A stretch of DNA of 64,000 bases from Heliocidaris erythrogramma (lineage: Eukaryota; Echinodermata; Echinoidea; Camarodonta; Echinometridae). This document shows, in pieces, positions 39,401-47,315 of the stretch (its first letter is position 1; each line of letters starts with the position of its first letter). The notes beneath the pieces were generated by a model. The model was given only the letters and a program-made list of their open reading frames with translations. It made no database searches and had not been told where the DNA came from. The position numbers and the translations under genes are program-made. The DNA is taken from the NCBI GenBank assembly GCA_025617745.1, contig CM046853.1, positions 61,208,616 through 61,272,615 on the forward strand, in the 5' to 3' direction.

Positions 39401-42400
39401 TAGTGATCTTTATAACACAGCGCATGTACAGTATAATTCGGAAGTTACCCCCCCCCCCCCCCAAAAAAAAAGAGTTCTGTACGATCGGTATTGTAATGAT
39501 ATAGGCCGTACAAAGGCTTCACCAAAGTGGCGAGGTAAAAATAATCACTTTCACCAAATCCATGATGTTCACTTACACCGTGTATTGGGGTTGAATATAC
39601 ATTGTAGAACAAACTAGGGCATGTTTGTCATTATCTTCATGCGATTGAAAAGCCCGCTCAACGTACGGGTTGGCCGGGACGATACATCCCCCAGCAGTGA
39701 ACCAGCGAAAGCACAGACGCACATACTTTCCAAGCTAGGACTACTATAAATAACCCGCCTAGTACAGGCGTAGCCAGGATTTTTCAATAGTGGGGCCATA
39801 GGTGTGTCGATCCGTGTTCATGATACTAGGGATTATGGAACCCGGGTCAAAAAATGAAGTCCCCCCCCCCCCCCCCCCCCCCTCCGAGTGCCCAAACTTA
39901 TCTTCGTCAGCGAAGGAGCAAAGCGACTGAGCGGCAAAATTTTCAATTTTTAACCCTAAAAAGCACAATTTCTTGTGCATTTTACCCAGGAAATTTTGCA
40001 ATTGCAATTTGCAATTGAGCGGTAGAGAAGCTCGAATTTTATACATTAATAAGCGGTTTTCTATTCACTCACTTCTACAATCGGGAGCAAAACTAACGAA
40101 ACCCTGAAAGGCTTGAGAAAGGGTCGAGAAATTCAGCAAGGCTATACCTGAATTTGAGATTTCTTTCAAAAGTTGAACCTTTGCAAATGCTGTTTTATAC
40201 GCTTTATCCTACATCGGGGGCGCATTATTTAGCAGGAGTCATATGACACATACATGATATACCGAGCAAAGCAATTACATCTTTATTTTTTCAAATTTTG
40301 AACCCTTTAAGGTATTAAAAATTATGAGATCCTGAAAGATAATAATTATGCCAGGGAGCATAGCGACCGAGCTTTCGAATTTCAAACCTCGAAAAACTAG
40401 ATTTCTAGTGCATTAACCTGCATGCGGATTTTGGGGGGCGTAATCCGTATAAAGATTATGATTTTTTTCTGTCCCCTCCCCTAGATACGCCACTGTGCGA
40501 AGCGACCGAGCGGGGGAAGGTGCGGGAGGGGGTATCCCTCCTCCCACACTAGGGACTTTTTCTCAAATCTGTCTATAAAAACTTCCTTTTTAGAGCATCC
40601 CAAAATGTTTTTTTAATGAATAGAATGAATGCACGGATCTCCTCTATGGACGGAACCCCTCAATTGAGAATGACAATGCGAGCGAACGAATTTCCTTCCA
40701 TATTTACGCATTGAAATTATGGTATTTCTTATTTCCTTACTTCTAATAATTAAAGAATGTGATGGTATTTCAAGGTGAAACATAATATGACTGGATAATT
40801 ATTAGTTTTAAGTTAATGATCATAATTGTTATTCATTTTATCCAAAATAATTGGGGGATGATAATACAGGCCATAATAATAATACAGGCGCGAAAGCTCT
40901 GACGTTTTATAGCAAATTTGAGAGAAAGATCACGGCTCGTAGCACCTTTTTTTTAGGCGGAAAGTTATTTCGAGGTCCGGACTGCTTTTCAGTTATTTGG
41001 ACGCAGTTACTGTAACAGGGGTGGGTGCAGGGAGGGGGAATTTCCCCCTTCCTGCGCGAAGCGCGAAAGTTCCGACGTTTTAGCAAATTTGAGAGAAAGA
41101 TAAACGGCTCGTAGCAAACAATTTTTTAGGCGTAAAGTTATAGTTCGACGCCCTGACTGCTTGTCAGTTATTTGGACGCAAGATTGCACTGTATGTAACA
41201 GGGGTGGGTGCAGGGGGAGGGAGTATCCCCCTTTCCGCGCGAAGCGCGAAAGCTCTTACATTTTACAGCAAAGATAACGGCTCATTAGGCGGAAAGTTAG
41301 TTTGATGCCCTTTTCAGTTATTTTCGACGTAATACTGCACTGTAATAGGGATGGGTGCAGGGAGAGGAGAGTTATTTCCCCCTTCCCGCGCGAGCGCCAA
41401 AACTTTGAGAGAAAGATAACGGCTTGTAACGCCTGTTTCTCTCACTTCCCCCGCTTTTTCGCTCTCGCTCCTTTTTTTTAATTTTTTAGTGGCTGAATAG
41501 GGGGGGGGGGCATGGCCCCCTTGTGCCCCCCTGTCTACGCCAGTGCCGCCTAGACAACTTGTACTATAGGCGTAAATAGTCAATCTTGACTGAACGCCAA
41601 AAATACAACCAACAACAACATTATCTTCATGCTCTACAAGTTAGCAGTTCAAATCTATTTTGATTTGACCTCCCAAAAAAGTGTTATCTATATTGTTGCT
41701 TATTTTCAGGAAAACACCATCTTCATACCACCCCAACCACAGTCGTTTGAGGAAGCCGCCGATTACGCAGATATGATGGTCGAGCAGAAAAGGCGACGGA
41801 AACTAATCTACGAGGCCTGTACTGCTGCAAATATGTCACGCGAAATGGATCTTGATGCTAAAGGTAGTGTCTTCAAGAGCGTGGGACATCTACTTGTCAA
41901 TGACAAGTACAAGGTCCTCTTTGGTTTTATTCCCAAGGTCGGGTGTACTACGTGGAAGCGTCTCATGGGTCAGCTACGCAGGACACATATAGGAGATTTA
42001 TCGAAGACAGGCACCTTGAGGAAATTTGGCAGCAATCATACTGAAATTTACTACCGTCTTAAGAATTATAGGAAAGTCTTATTTGTTCGAGAGCCTATTA
42101 CACGGATGTTATCTGGGTACCTTAGTAAGCTCAGAAACTTCCAGCATCTCCAGAAGATATGGGAAAACTTTATCGGGCGAAAAATCGTGAAAACCTACCG
42201 AGGATATGACCATAAAGAAAGATACAAAGATGAAGAAACAAAACCATGGATGAATATCACCTTGTCAGAGTACATTCACTACATCACGGACATCGGAAGC
42301 GATATCAGCATGAATGAATTAAACGACCACTGGCTTCCCCTTCACGTGGTATCGAACCCTTGTCAAATCCGCTACGACTTCATCGGTCACTACGAAAACC

Positions 42401-42645
42401 TGGCAGTCGAAGGACCCTTTGTTCTCCAGTGGCTTGGAGTAGATCACCTGATTCCATTTCCCCCAGTCCATGGGTCACGTGCCTCTGAAGCAATGATCAA
42501 AGAATATTCCCAAGTACCCCTGAGTTTGCTTCACAGGTTATCCGTATACTATGGATTCGATTACAGAGCATTCGGTTATCATGTCAACGACACAGTATCG
42601 AATTTGATGAAAGGTATATTCGATGAAGATGCCACATTTGATTAA
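12362..42645 (+). CDS. Carbohydrate sulfotransferase (Sulfotransfer_2 family), 3 coding exons
   Basis: The joined coding sequence is 12362-12479, 15001-15044 and 41710-42645, giving 365 residues. Family members move sulfate from PAPS onto sugar hydroxyls of glycosaminoglycans or glycoproteins in the Golgi lumen. Residues 15-31 form a hydrophobic signal anchor after a short cytosolic head, as in type II Golgi enzymes. The 5'-phosphosulfate loop is PKVGCTTWKR (129-138) and the 3'-phosphate loop is VREPITRMLSGY (180-191). Later family marks are HWLP (261-264) and PCQIRYDFIGHYE (271-283). Phases agree at both junctions (1 and 0). The protein resembles CHST8-14 types, but acceptor specificity cannot be read. 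Intron 2 is 26.7 kb and full of transposons, so an extra in-phase exon there is possible. Confidence 0.85.
13149..14793. mobile_element. Fold-back element with about 370-bp inverted arms
   Basis: The left arm (about 13149-13515) and right arm (about 14465-14793) are reverse complements, sharing TACGTTTTG, GGACCACGTTT and GCACCGCAAAACGTAAAA blocks. Outer ends both carry GTACGTAT...TGCTACA(G/A)TCACA. The centre holds the GTGCC array listed separately. There is no transposase frame. It lies in intron 1 of the sulfotransferase gene. Confidence 0.7.
13590..14260. repeat. GTGCC array: about 18-40 bp periodic repeat
   Basis: Units such as TCTGATAAGTGCCCCTTTTC and TCTAATAAGTGCCCTTTTCG recur more than 15 times. 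Near 13770-13960 a higher-order unit of about 75 bp (CAAATCTGATAATTGCCACC then TTATCTCTCTAATAAGTG) repeats three times. The same family is at 57330-57600. Confidence 0.85.
15001..15044 (+). CDS. Sulfotransferase exon 2 (44 bp)
   Basis: A strong acceptor (pyrimidine tract CTCCTTCTCATTCTTTACCAG) and a consensus donor (CTGAAA|GTAAGT) bound 44 bases. The exon begins by completing the split Gly codon 40 and encodes EGFTTRTKMSLYLK, ending in phase 0. It forms the lumenal stem after the signal anchor. The small size matches the short middle exon usual in this family. Confidence 0.8.
16805..17115. repeat. Imperfect inverted repeat (fold-back), about 80-bp arms
   Basis: The inner arms at 16832-16886 and 17035-17088 match with about five mismatches over 54 bp; the core is CAATGGACTGCTTTGTGTT. 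Weaker pairing extends outward to about 16805 and 17115. The loop is about 150 bp. Confidence 0.7.
17443..17469. other. Perfect 12-bp hairpin
   Basis: CAGCCCGAACGC and GCGTTCGGGCTG are exact complements around a 3-base ATA loop. Such a GC-rich hairpin can mark a Helitron 3' end, but no CTRR follows at the usual distance on either strand, so the role is unknown. Confidence 0.6.
18430..18725 (+). repeat. Dispersed repeat, copy 1 (partner at 48630-48900)
   Basis: Shared blocks with 48630-48900 in the same order and orientation include CTTCTGACTTCTCACCAA, GTGAGGTGGCAGAGAG, TCAATAAAGAG and TTTCGTCACCTTGAGTTTCA. Both diverge by scattered substitutions and small gaps. No coding frame is shared. Confidence 0.75.
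20190..20506. mobile_element. 317-bp fold-back MITE
   Basis: The ends are inverted repeats starting TATGACAGGGTCAGGATCCA. They continue with weaker similarity for about 100 bp (a CAGCACT.TGATTGGCT block on each arm). A TA dinucleotide flanks both ends, compatible with Tc1/mariner-type insertion. Confidence 0.75.
20507..21857. other. Unassigned intronic stretch
   Basis: It contains a short repeat (AACACAAAATGGCTGCTTCC near 20940) that recurs at about 26025, and a tandem pair of CCATATTGTTGC(A/G)TTAAAGT near 21631-21660. I see no gene. Confidence 0.45.
21858..24520 (-). pseudogene. Ty3/gypsy-like polyprotein, deleted and frameshifted
   Basis: Reading from 24520 downward, the minus strand shows a protease-like region (MEIHSGAAVSVM near 24190-24230). 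The expected catalytic Asp is His there. Only the start of the reverse transcriptase follows (LDMSHAYQQVKLEES near 23600). Sequence then jumps to the RNase H end (DHKPLEGI, HQNADALSRLP), so the YxDD-bearing part is missing. An HHCC-like integrase zinc site (HQCQ near 22820) and core follow, with DFAGP, TDNGSNFT and NGMGERAV supplying D, D and E. The tail ends LRRSQRKRIPPD. Frame breaks separate most domains. The order is gypsy-like. No LTRs were recognised, and the 5' side is cut by the Harbinger-like element. Confidence 0.87.
24524..25531. mobile_element. 1008-bp PIF/Harbinger-like TIR element (CpG-rich)
   Basis: TIRs begin AGCCTAGGTCACAACCCGCC at both ends, and the flanks are TAA (24521-24523 and 25532-25534), the 3-bp TWA duplication of PIF/Harbinger elements. 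The interior is rich in GTACG and CGCACG and has no transposase. One plus-strand frame contains a basic stretch starting MPKKLNKKGSAQNTAN (25046-25153), of unknown meaning. It abuts the gypsy relic. Confidence 0.8.
25714..25951 (-). mobile_element. 238-bp MITE, copy 1
   Basis: The ends are inverted repeats CAATAGACCTGTTT(G/A)CTAA continuing through GTGATTCAAATTTATG. An equal-length copy lies in the opposite orientation at 46872-47109 and is over 95% similar by eye. No clear target duplication is visible. Confidence 0.82.
25952..26541. other. AT-rich unassigned stretch
   Basis: It holds a short repeat shared with 20910-20965 (about 25998-26055), then A-rich sequence that leads into the LINE B tail. 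No gene is seen. Confidence 0.45.
27131..29142 (-). CDS. LINE B ORF2, reverse transcriptase part
   Basis: The open frame runs uninterrupted to 27131; its first Met is at 29035. It carries reverse transcriptase blocks [80 protein letters not shown] and catalytic FILFADDTNLF. The C-terminal domain has YSLLVWGTA and RIITNSHWLAHTDPLF. In a functional copy it would copy the element's RNA at a nicked target. Domain completeness suggests recent activity of this family. It lies antisense within intron 2 of the sulfotransferase gene. Confidence 0.9.
29143..30183 (-). CDS. LINE B ORF2, endonuclease part
   Basis: This frame encodes an APE-type endonuclease used to nick target DNA for reverse transcription. 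Motifs in order are SFLHLNVRSLNKHFDD (Asn site), GLTETWLS (catalytic Glu), GRVGGGVSIHL, VGVVYRPP, MGDYNINLL (Asp/Asn pair), RVTNCSSTLIDNIF and SDISDHYPIM (Asp/His pair). All expected catalytic positions are present. The stop at 29143-29145 follows a run of eight A on the coding strand; adding one base would let the frame continue directly into the reverse transcriptase part. No ORF1 was recognised upstream. Confidence 0.87.
   Translation of the reverse strand: MGINVLSMDSNTPLNFIDTSDKDFLDTINSSSDELVFNFDDDDPANSGLTSYIAHEQFHNTVTEFTDDTISFLHLNVRSLNKHFDDLQLLLSNSNQSTRQLSVIGLTETWLSHDSNVPFALNDYNFIFNNRQGRVGGGVSIHLLKKFNYILHDNISICNDIVETLFIEVICPGNKNVIVGVVYRPPNSKVNDFLSFLSDLVHDPIFNNKDCFVMGDYNINLLKNDYISQNFLETFLSASFLPLITKPTRVTNCSSTLIDNIFSNVVPPPNSHIILSDISDHYPIMTHYIHKCVNNRRSFPLRRKVTHESVARLCASLDGCDWSPILNDDEVDSSYNKFCEVLNEKK
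30457..30569. mobile_element. 113-bp hAT-like MITE
   Basis: TIRs start CAGTGGCGGA and the flanks are an exact 8-bp duplication AATGCCAC (30449-30456 and 30570-30577). Eight-base duplications are typical of hAT transposition. It sits just upstream of LINE B ORF2. Confidence 0.85.
30828..32868. repeat. Three tandem copies of a 0.5-0.8-kb unit
   Basis: Unit starts at about 30828, 31661 and 32342 share ACATTTGGAAATG(A/G)AATAG and AGTTATATAACCC. Later common blocks are GAGTAACACGGAGATTGCAG and GACAAGCAGCTCATGCAGGA. The first two copies end in a G-run (about 31640 and 32320). The units differ by indels. They lie upstream of LINE B in its own orientation. Confidence 0.87.
32869..35100 (-). pseudogene. 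LINE C: decayed non-LTR retrotransposon of a different lineage
   Basis: Minus-strand fragments, from high to low coordinate, give a pre-RT region (TNPKEYWKILNG near 34990), LKNNNAARVDFILNECLK near 34750, and the palm region AFIDCKKAFDTIVRTSLWYK (about 34330-34390). FFNCNIG then frameshifts into VRQGE near 34190, and a C-terminal LLYGSEVWGFENI follows near 33640. The FxDD-type block falls in a damaged stretch near 33990-34030, where a minus-strand LYAADTIVLAES-like reading is visible. The style (LWYK...NGS...NCNIGVRQGE) differs from LINEs A, B and D. No endonuclease part is seen. Confidence 0.82.
35101..36334. other. Unassigned intronic stretch
   Basis: A-rich near 35110-35200 and otherwise ordinary. 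A tandem-like CGGAAAAAAGAAAAACGGAA patch occurs near 35560. No coding pattern is supported. Confidence 0.4.
36338..36757. mobile_element. 420-bp PIF/Harbinger-like TIR element
   Basis: The TIRs begin AGCCCGGCGCACACT and continue through ACGATC(C/T)GACT(G/A)CGA. TTA flanks both ends (36335-36337 and 36758-36760). The interior is non-coding. Confidence 0.8.
37220..38237. mobile_element. 1018-bp TIR element with CAGTGGCGGATCC ends
   Basis: Ends are CAGTGGCGGATCC(T/A)GG inverted repeats, flanked by CATGAG on both sides (37214-37219 and 38238-38243). A subterminal inverted pair (about 37262-37305 and 38112-38155, core CCAAAGTGCGCCAAAA) extends the symmetry. G-, T- and C-runs lie inside. The same terminal motif as the 30457 MITE suggests a hAT-like origin, but the duplication here is 6 bp. 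Confidence 0.78.
38373..39084. mobile_element. 712-bp PIF/Harbinger-like TIR element
   Basis: The TIRs contain TCACACCGCCAGAACTTTG and begin AGGCC, with TTA on both flanks (38370-38372 and 39085-39087). The interior is made of many ACCGCTCC / GGAGCGGT variants in both orientations. No transposase is present. Confidence 0.82.
39088..40886. other. Repeat-derived stretch without gene
   Basis: It has long C-runs (39449-39464 and 39860-39882), dispersed-repeat pieces (GCGTAGCCAGGATTTT near 39768, GGGAGCATAGCGACCGAG near 40357) and AT-rich spacer. No coding exon is recognised. Confidence 0.45.
40887..41445. repeat. About 180-bp tandem repeat, 3.3 copies
   Basis: Units beginning GCGCGAAAG(C/T)TC at about 40890, 41056 and 41242 each run through AGCAAATTTGAGAGAAAGAT, GTCAGTTATTT and AGGGGTGGGTGCAGGG to TTTCCCCCTTCC. 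A fourth partial copy follows from about 41390. Downstream G/C runs end at about 41530. Confidence 0.85.
41710..42645 (+). CDS. Sulfotransferase terminal exon (catalytic domain)
   Basis: The acceptor TTGCTTATTTTCAG (AG at 41708-41709) opens a 936-base exon in phase 0 that ends with TAA at 42643-42645. It encodes residues 55-365, which include both PAPS-binding loops and the whole lumenal catalytic domain. Possible N-glycosylation sites are NHT and NIT in the middle and NDT near the end. The exon also reads open for 81 bases upstream of the acceptor, but that part is AT-rich and not family-like. No stop or frameshift is present, so the catalytic exon appears intact. Confidence 0.92.
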   Translation, partial: ENTIFIPPQPQSFEEAADYADMMVEQKRRRKLIYEACTAANMSREMDLDAKGSVFKSVGHLLVNDKYKVLFGFIPKVGCTTWKRLMGQLRRTHIGDLSKTGTLRKFGSNHTEIYYRLKNYRKVLFVREPITRMLSGYLSKLRNFQHLQKIWENFIGRKIVKTYRGYDHKERYKDEETKPWMNITLSEYIHYITDIGSDISMNELNDHWLPLHVVSNPCQIRYDFIGHYENLAVEGPFVLQWLGVDHLIPFPPVHGSRASEAMIKEYSQVPLSLLHRLSVYYGFDYRAFGYHVNDTVSNLMKGIFDEDATFD

Positions 42646-42670
42646 TGGACCCCTTAATCATGCCATAAGC

Positions 42671-43715
42671 TAGCCTCTTGTCGAGGCCCTGGCGCTGTTG
42701 AAATCCTTGGCGATATGGAGAAAAACCGAGGCGCTTGCGCCGAGGGCCTCTTGACACCCGACCTGAATTATATATTCATGAGGCACGATTTCCTACTGAA
42801 TTATGCATGAAAACGTGCATAGTTAGATAACCGCGGCGATCGCCCAGCAAATTGGCCAATGAAATCTCAAGGATTTCTTACTTCAGTTCTGGACTAGTCT
42901 ATTATTTTTTTTATTTTTTTATTCATTATTTTTGTGGGGGGGGGGGGGGATTACGTAAATCTCTTGCTCAAAATACATTCACAGACAAGCACATTATGAA
43001 GAATTCGATCTCTAGCTTACAAACCATGGTAATTTGAAATAAGACATATTTCTCAAGAGATCATCATATATTTACAAATAATGAAAAATGGGCAATAAAG
43101 GTCACCGTTCAACAATAGATGCATCTCCATCAATTCTGATGTAACCAAGGAGTTACCAGCAACTTCGCTGCCCGGCAAGGCCCCGGCGCGGGGGATCCGC
43201 CTGGCCCAGCTTGCGAAGCTAAGCAGCGCAGCATGCAGTCTCACTCTCCATACACGGAGGTAATCAGCACAGAGCGATAGCGCGTGAAAAATAACTCTTT
43301 TTCCATAGGCAGTAGGCAGATTCACAAAAGCATCTTGTCCTTTAAGTGCGATTTGATTGCATCAACTTGCAAATCTTTGAATCTGTCAATCTTCAACATT
43401 CTAGCGGCATATTTTAAGCTCTTACAAATATCGTCATCACTCGTCGTGGAAGAAACGTTGAACGCCATTTTGGGCTAGCTGCGATGAAATAGCTTTCATG
43501 CAGTCGAGTCATGAATATTTAACATTACGTCATGGTAGCTCGCGCTTATTGGATGATTTTCACCGACCAAAATTTGGTCGGAATATTCGTCAAAACAATG
43601 AAATACAAAAGAAATTCAGATCAGGTGTCAAGAGGCCCTCGGCGCAAGCGCCTCGGTGTTTTTGCTTCCATATCGCCAAGGATTTCAACAGCGCCAGGGC
43701 CTCGACAAGAGGCTA
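42671..43715. mobile_element. 1045-bp TIR element with 9-bp duplication in the sulfotransferase 3' UTR
   Basis: A 9-bp direct repeat GCCATAAGC (42662-42670 and 43716-43724) flanks it. TIRs of about 95 bp start TAGCCTCTTGTCGAGGCCCT and run through AAATCCTTGGCGATATGGA to GGCGCTTGCGCCGAGGGCC, which is itself palindromic. The interior is non-coding. The size and 9-bp duplication suggest a Mutator-type origin. Confidence 0.88.
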
Positions 43716-43788
43716 GCCATAAGCTGGCTTGTAGAAAAAATCGGCTTGATTCGATCTTACTTTTGATGAACTATAGAAATATGAACTA

Positions 43789-46344
43789 TAGTGAGTCCCG
43801 GAAAAAGTAAACAATCACAAAAAGTCTCCCCAAATAAATATGTCAAAATATTTGAAGCAAAATTTTATATCTGTGGATAGCTTTATAGAGTCCCTTCAGT
43901 TAAATTTTACGCCCGAGTGAAAAGGTGCTAAATCCAGACTTGACAATAAATTAATGTATTTGTTCTGGCTGGTATCAGCAAAGTTGAGGGTTATGAAAAG
44001 GCTTAGAAATGTTCATATTGATCAATAATAGACAATTGATGAAAGAATAGGTTTTGTTCTCTGTATGTACGTACGTATCTCATCAACGTTTTTATGCTTT
44101 AGTGAGCGATTAACTACTTTATTTAGTGTTTTGAAATACATGTACAGTCGTCCTCAAAATTATTCATACCCCTTGGAAAATTGGAGATTTTTGCATTTTT
44201 CGCAAAAATGAAAAGGGAACTGGATTTACTTGCACATCACTTGAATACATTTAGTTATCATCTACAAATGAATGCTTTTTCTGGTTTCACCTCATTTGCA
44301 TAACAATAGAAAAAGTGAGTTATCCAAATTTGGTGATGTTCAAAATTATTCATACCCTTGGTGATTCATTGACTTTTCTGATCATTTTGAATCAAGTCCT
44401 TCGTGATTAAAGCTTGTATTACCCTTCATTAACACTGTCCCAATGCTTCTGGAGGTCTCTACTGAGATTGCAGGCCAATACCTGGTACCCAATCCCTTAA
44501 TTTCCTTGAAGATGTTGTCCAGAGATGCCTTCACCTGGTCTTCAGGGCATTCCTTGGATTTAAAGGAGATTTAATGTCTACAAGGAGTGTAATTATTGAC
44601 TTAGTGGTTACGGGACTATGATACTGCTATTTTCATTCAGTATTCTGCTTATTTTGATGAAAATTTTACTCTGAAGACGAAGTAAAACACTCTTCCTGGA
44701 GAGACCTTCCCTGGAGCCCTTCCCTGTTGCACTGTCTGAGAGTGAGTTTTTCTTCATACTTTTGCTCCATTCTCATTAAAAATGTTTAGGAAGGCCATGG
44801 TAGAGGTCTAAATGTTAGATGGTGCCATTTTAATCAGTTTGTTCAGTTACACAAACTGACACACTTGGATATGGACACCTGCCATAAGGTCCTTCACAAG
44901 TGGGTACTCTGGTGAAGCTTAAATACAACTGTACTGTCTTCATTTTCCTGTCTAAGTGGTAGCATTTTGTGCTCTGCAACTGGTACCATTGAGGAATATG
45001 GTATAAATTTAGTGCCCAGTGATATCAAGGCTTGTACCCACCATACCAAGGATAGTATCAAAAATAAGAAAATTGGCACAATAAAAAGTCAATTTGGGAT
45101 GTGTAAGGTGCTAACAGGAAACATACTGTAATCAATGGTGACCTGGCATCAGGGTCATGAAGTGACTTAATAAACATCACTAACATGACCTTCCTGAGCA
45201 CTCTAATTGAGAATGAAACCAAAGAATGAGGGCGAACCCCATCAGAGACAGTGCAACAGGGAAGGGCTCTAGGGAAGGTCTCTCCAGGAAGTGTGCTTTA
45301 CTTCATCTTTTACTTCATCTTAAGCGCAAAATTTTTATTAACGTAAATGAAAAACTGCATGAAAATATTAATATCATAGTCCCGTAGCCACAAAATCAAT
45401 AACTTCACCCCTTGTATACATTAAATCTCCTTTAAATCCAAGGAATGCCCAGAAGACCAGGTGAAGGCATCCCTGGACAACATCCTCAAGGAAATTAAGC
45501 CATTGGATACCAGGTATTGGCCTGCAATCTCAGTAGAGACCTCCAGGAGCATTGTGACAGTGTACTGAAAGGTTACAAGCTTTAATCACATAGGATTTGA
45601 TTCACGTTGATCGAAAAGGGCAATGAATTACCAAGGGTATGAATAATTTTGAACATCACAAAATTTGGATAACTCACTTTTTCTATTGTTATGCAAATGA
45701 GTTGAAACCAGAAACGGCATTCATTTGTAGATGAAAACTAAATGTATTCATTTGATGTGAAAGTAAATCCAGTTCCCCTTTCATATTTGCGAAAAATGCA
45801 AAAATCTCCAATTTTCCAAGGGGTATGAATAATTTTGAGGACAACTGTATTAGTTTTGGCAAGTTTTTAATTCAAGCTGGCTTTCTCAGTCAACCATAAA
45901 GTTTTGATGGGATATGTCAGGTAATACATAAAACAAAGCCTACTCTTTCATAAATTGCCTATTAATGATCAGAATATGAAAGTTTCCAAGCCTTTGCAAG
46001 ACTCTCAACTTTACTGATACCAGGCAGAACCTATACAAATAGGTACGAAAATTTCATAAAAATATTTTGAAATGTACATGTAGGGAGACTTTTTTTCCAA
46101 CTGTCGACTTTTAACAGTTCTCAAATTTGTTAATACCAGCCAGAACAAATACCATTTCTTGTCAAGTCTGGATTTTGCACCCTTTTGCAAAAGCTCTTTT
46201 GCTCACTCCAGCTTAAAATATTGCCAGATTCTTTTTTTTTTCATTTGATAGAAGAGATCCACAGGTATGAACATTTCCTACAAATAATTTAAAATATCTA
46301 TTTGGGGAGACTTTTCCAACTGTTAACTTTTCGGGGACGCACTG
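43789..46344. mobile_element. Outer Tc1/mariner-type element with long inverted arms
   Basis: Ends read (T/C)AGTG(A/C)GTCCC and pair for over 200 bp (left 43789 to about 44060, right about 45870-46344), sharing AGTCTCCCCAAATA and TTGTTCTGGCTGGTAT blocks. TA flanks both ends (43787-43788 and 46345-46346). It has no transposase and is split by the inner element. An AATAAA at 43833-43838, the first after the sulfotransferase stop, lies in its left arm. Confidence 0.72.
44145..45847. mobile_element. Inner Tc1/mariner-type fold-back, 1703 bp
   Basis: TA flanks both ends (44143-44144 and 45848-45849). The TIRs start CAGT(C/T)GTCCTCAAAATTAT and the inverted arms extend about 650 bp toward a centre near 44800-45175. 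Each arm keeps a short open reading (EDQVKASLDNI(F/L)KEIK on opposite strands) that I do not recognise. No DDE transposase frame is visible. Confidence 0.82.
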
Positions 46345-46813
46345 TACAGTATATGAAATAAAGTACACTGATTAAGTGATTTATATGTACTCATTCGTTT
46401 ACTCATCTATTTTGATGTAAGTGTTTGCATGATTGCTTTAATAGCCACGGAGACACGTGTGATTGATCAAGTTGATTGATGCAAGGTTTTATTTCATTTC
46501 ATTTCCAAATTTCCATAGTACAAAGCGTGTCCCCTCTCCAGACTGAAAAGCCTCCAAAAGGAGGTAACGGGAAAGAGGAACCAAGAAAAAAGAAATACGA
46601 AACAAACGTGAAAAGAAAATAAGACCCCTTTCACACCTGCCCACTCATACGCTTTGCTCTCCATCTCTCCTACTGAATTCACTTAGTAACCCCCCACCCC
46701 CATCCTTTTTTTTGTATGGTCAGTGTTTATTAAATTTATAAACCATTTTAATATACCTACTCGAGCCTTTAGCCATGTTAGCTTTCTCATTATCGACACG
46801 TTGAATAGCCAAA

Positions 46814-47315
46814 TTAAGCTGTTATTAATGTACACATTCATGAACATATGGCTATTTATACGATTTTATAACAATAGACCTGTTCACTAAGTGATTCAAA
46901 TTCATGGATGTTTCTTTCCTGGGGACCTAGTAACGAGGTATTCCATTAACCGGTTATTAATGAATGAACTACAATACTTGGAATCCAGTTTGCATACATT
47001 ACTTGTTGCTATGTCTGACAAGCCTCTGGCAAGCTTTCAGGTTGTCAAGAACAACCTTTGTTTCAAAAGTATGCATAAAATTTGAATCACTTAGTAAACA
47101 GGTCTATTGATACTTGTCAAAGTTACTTTGCAAATAATCATGGCGGTGGAAAAATTCAAATTTCACTTCAGATATTTCTTATTAAGCTGTTATTGGTGTA
47201 CACATTCATGAACATATGGCTATTTATACGATTTTATAATAATTGATACTTGTCAAAGTTACTTTGCAAATAATCATGGTGGTGGAAAATTCAAATTTCA
47301 CTATAGATATTTTAA
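46814..47315. repeat. 131-bp tandem duplication, first copy interrupted by the MITE
   Basis: One unit is 46814-46871 plus 47110-47182; the second, uninterrupted, is 47183-47315. Shared blocks are ACACATTCATGAACATATGG and TTGTCAAAGTTACTTTGCAA. It lies immediately upstream of LINE D. Confidence 0.85.
46872..47109 (+). mobile_element. 238-bp MITE, copy 2
   Basis: Opposite-orientation copy of 25714-25951 with identical length and the same CAATAGACCTG ends. The uninterrupted neighbour repeat at 47183-47315 reads TTTTATAATAATTGATAC where this copy is inserted. Confidence 0.85.

Noticed and set aside
46891..47085. A 64-codon open frame conserved in both copies of the 238-bp MITE
   Set aside because: It starts at GTG, not ATG, and the differences I could line up between the copies all change amino acids, which is not the pattern of a selected protein.
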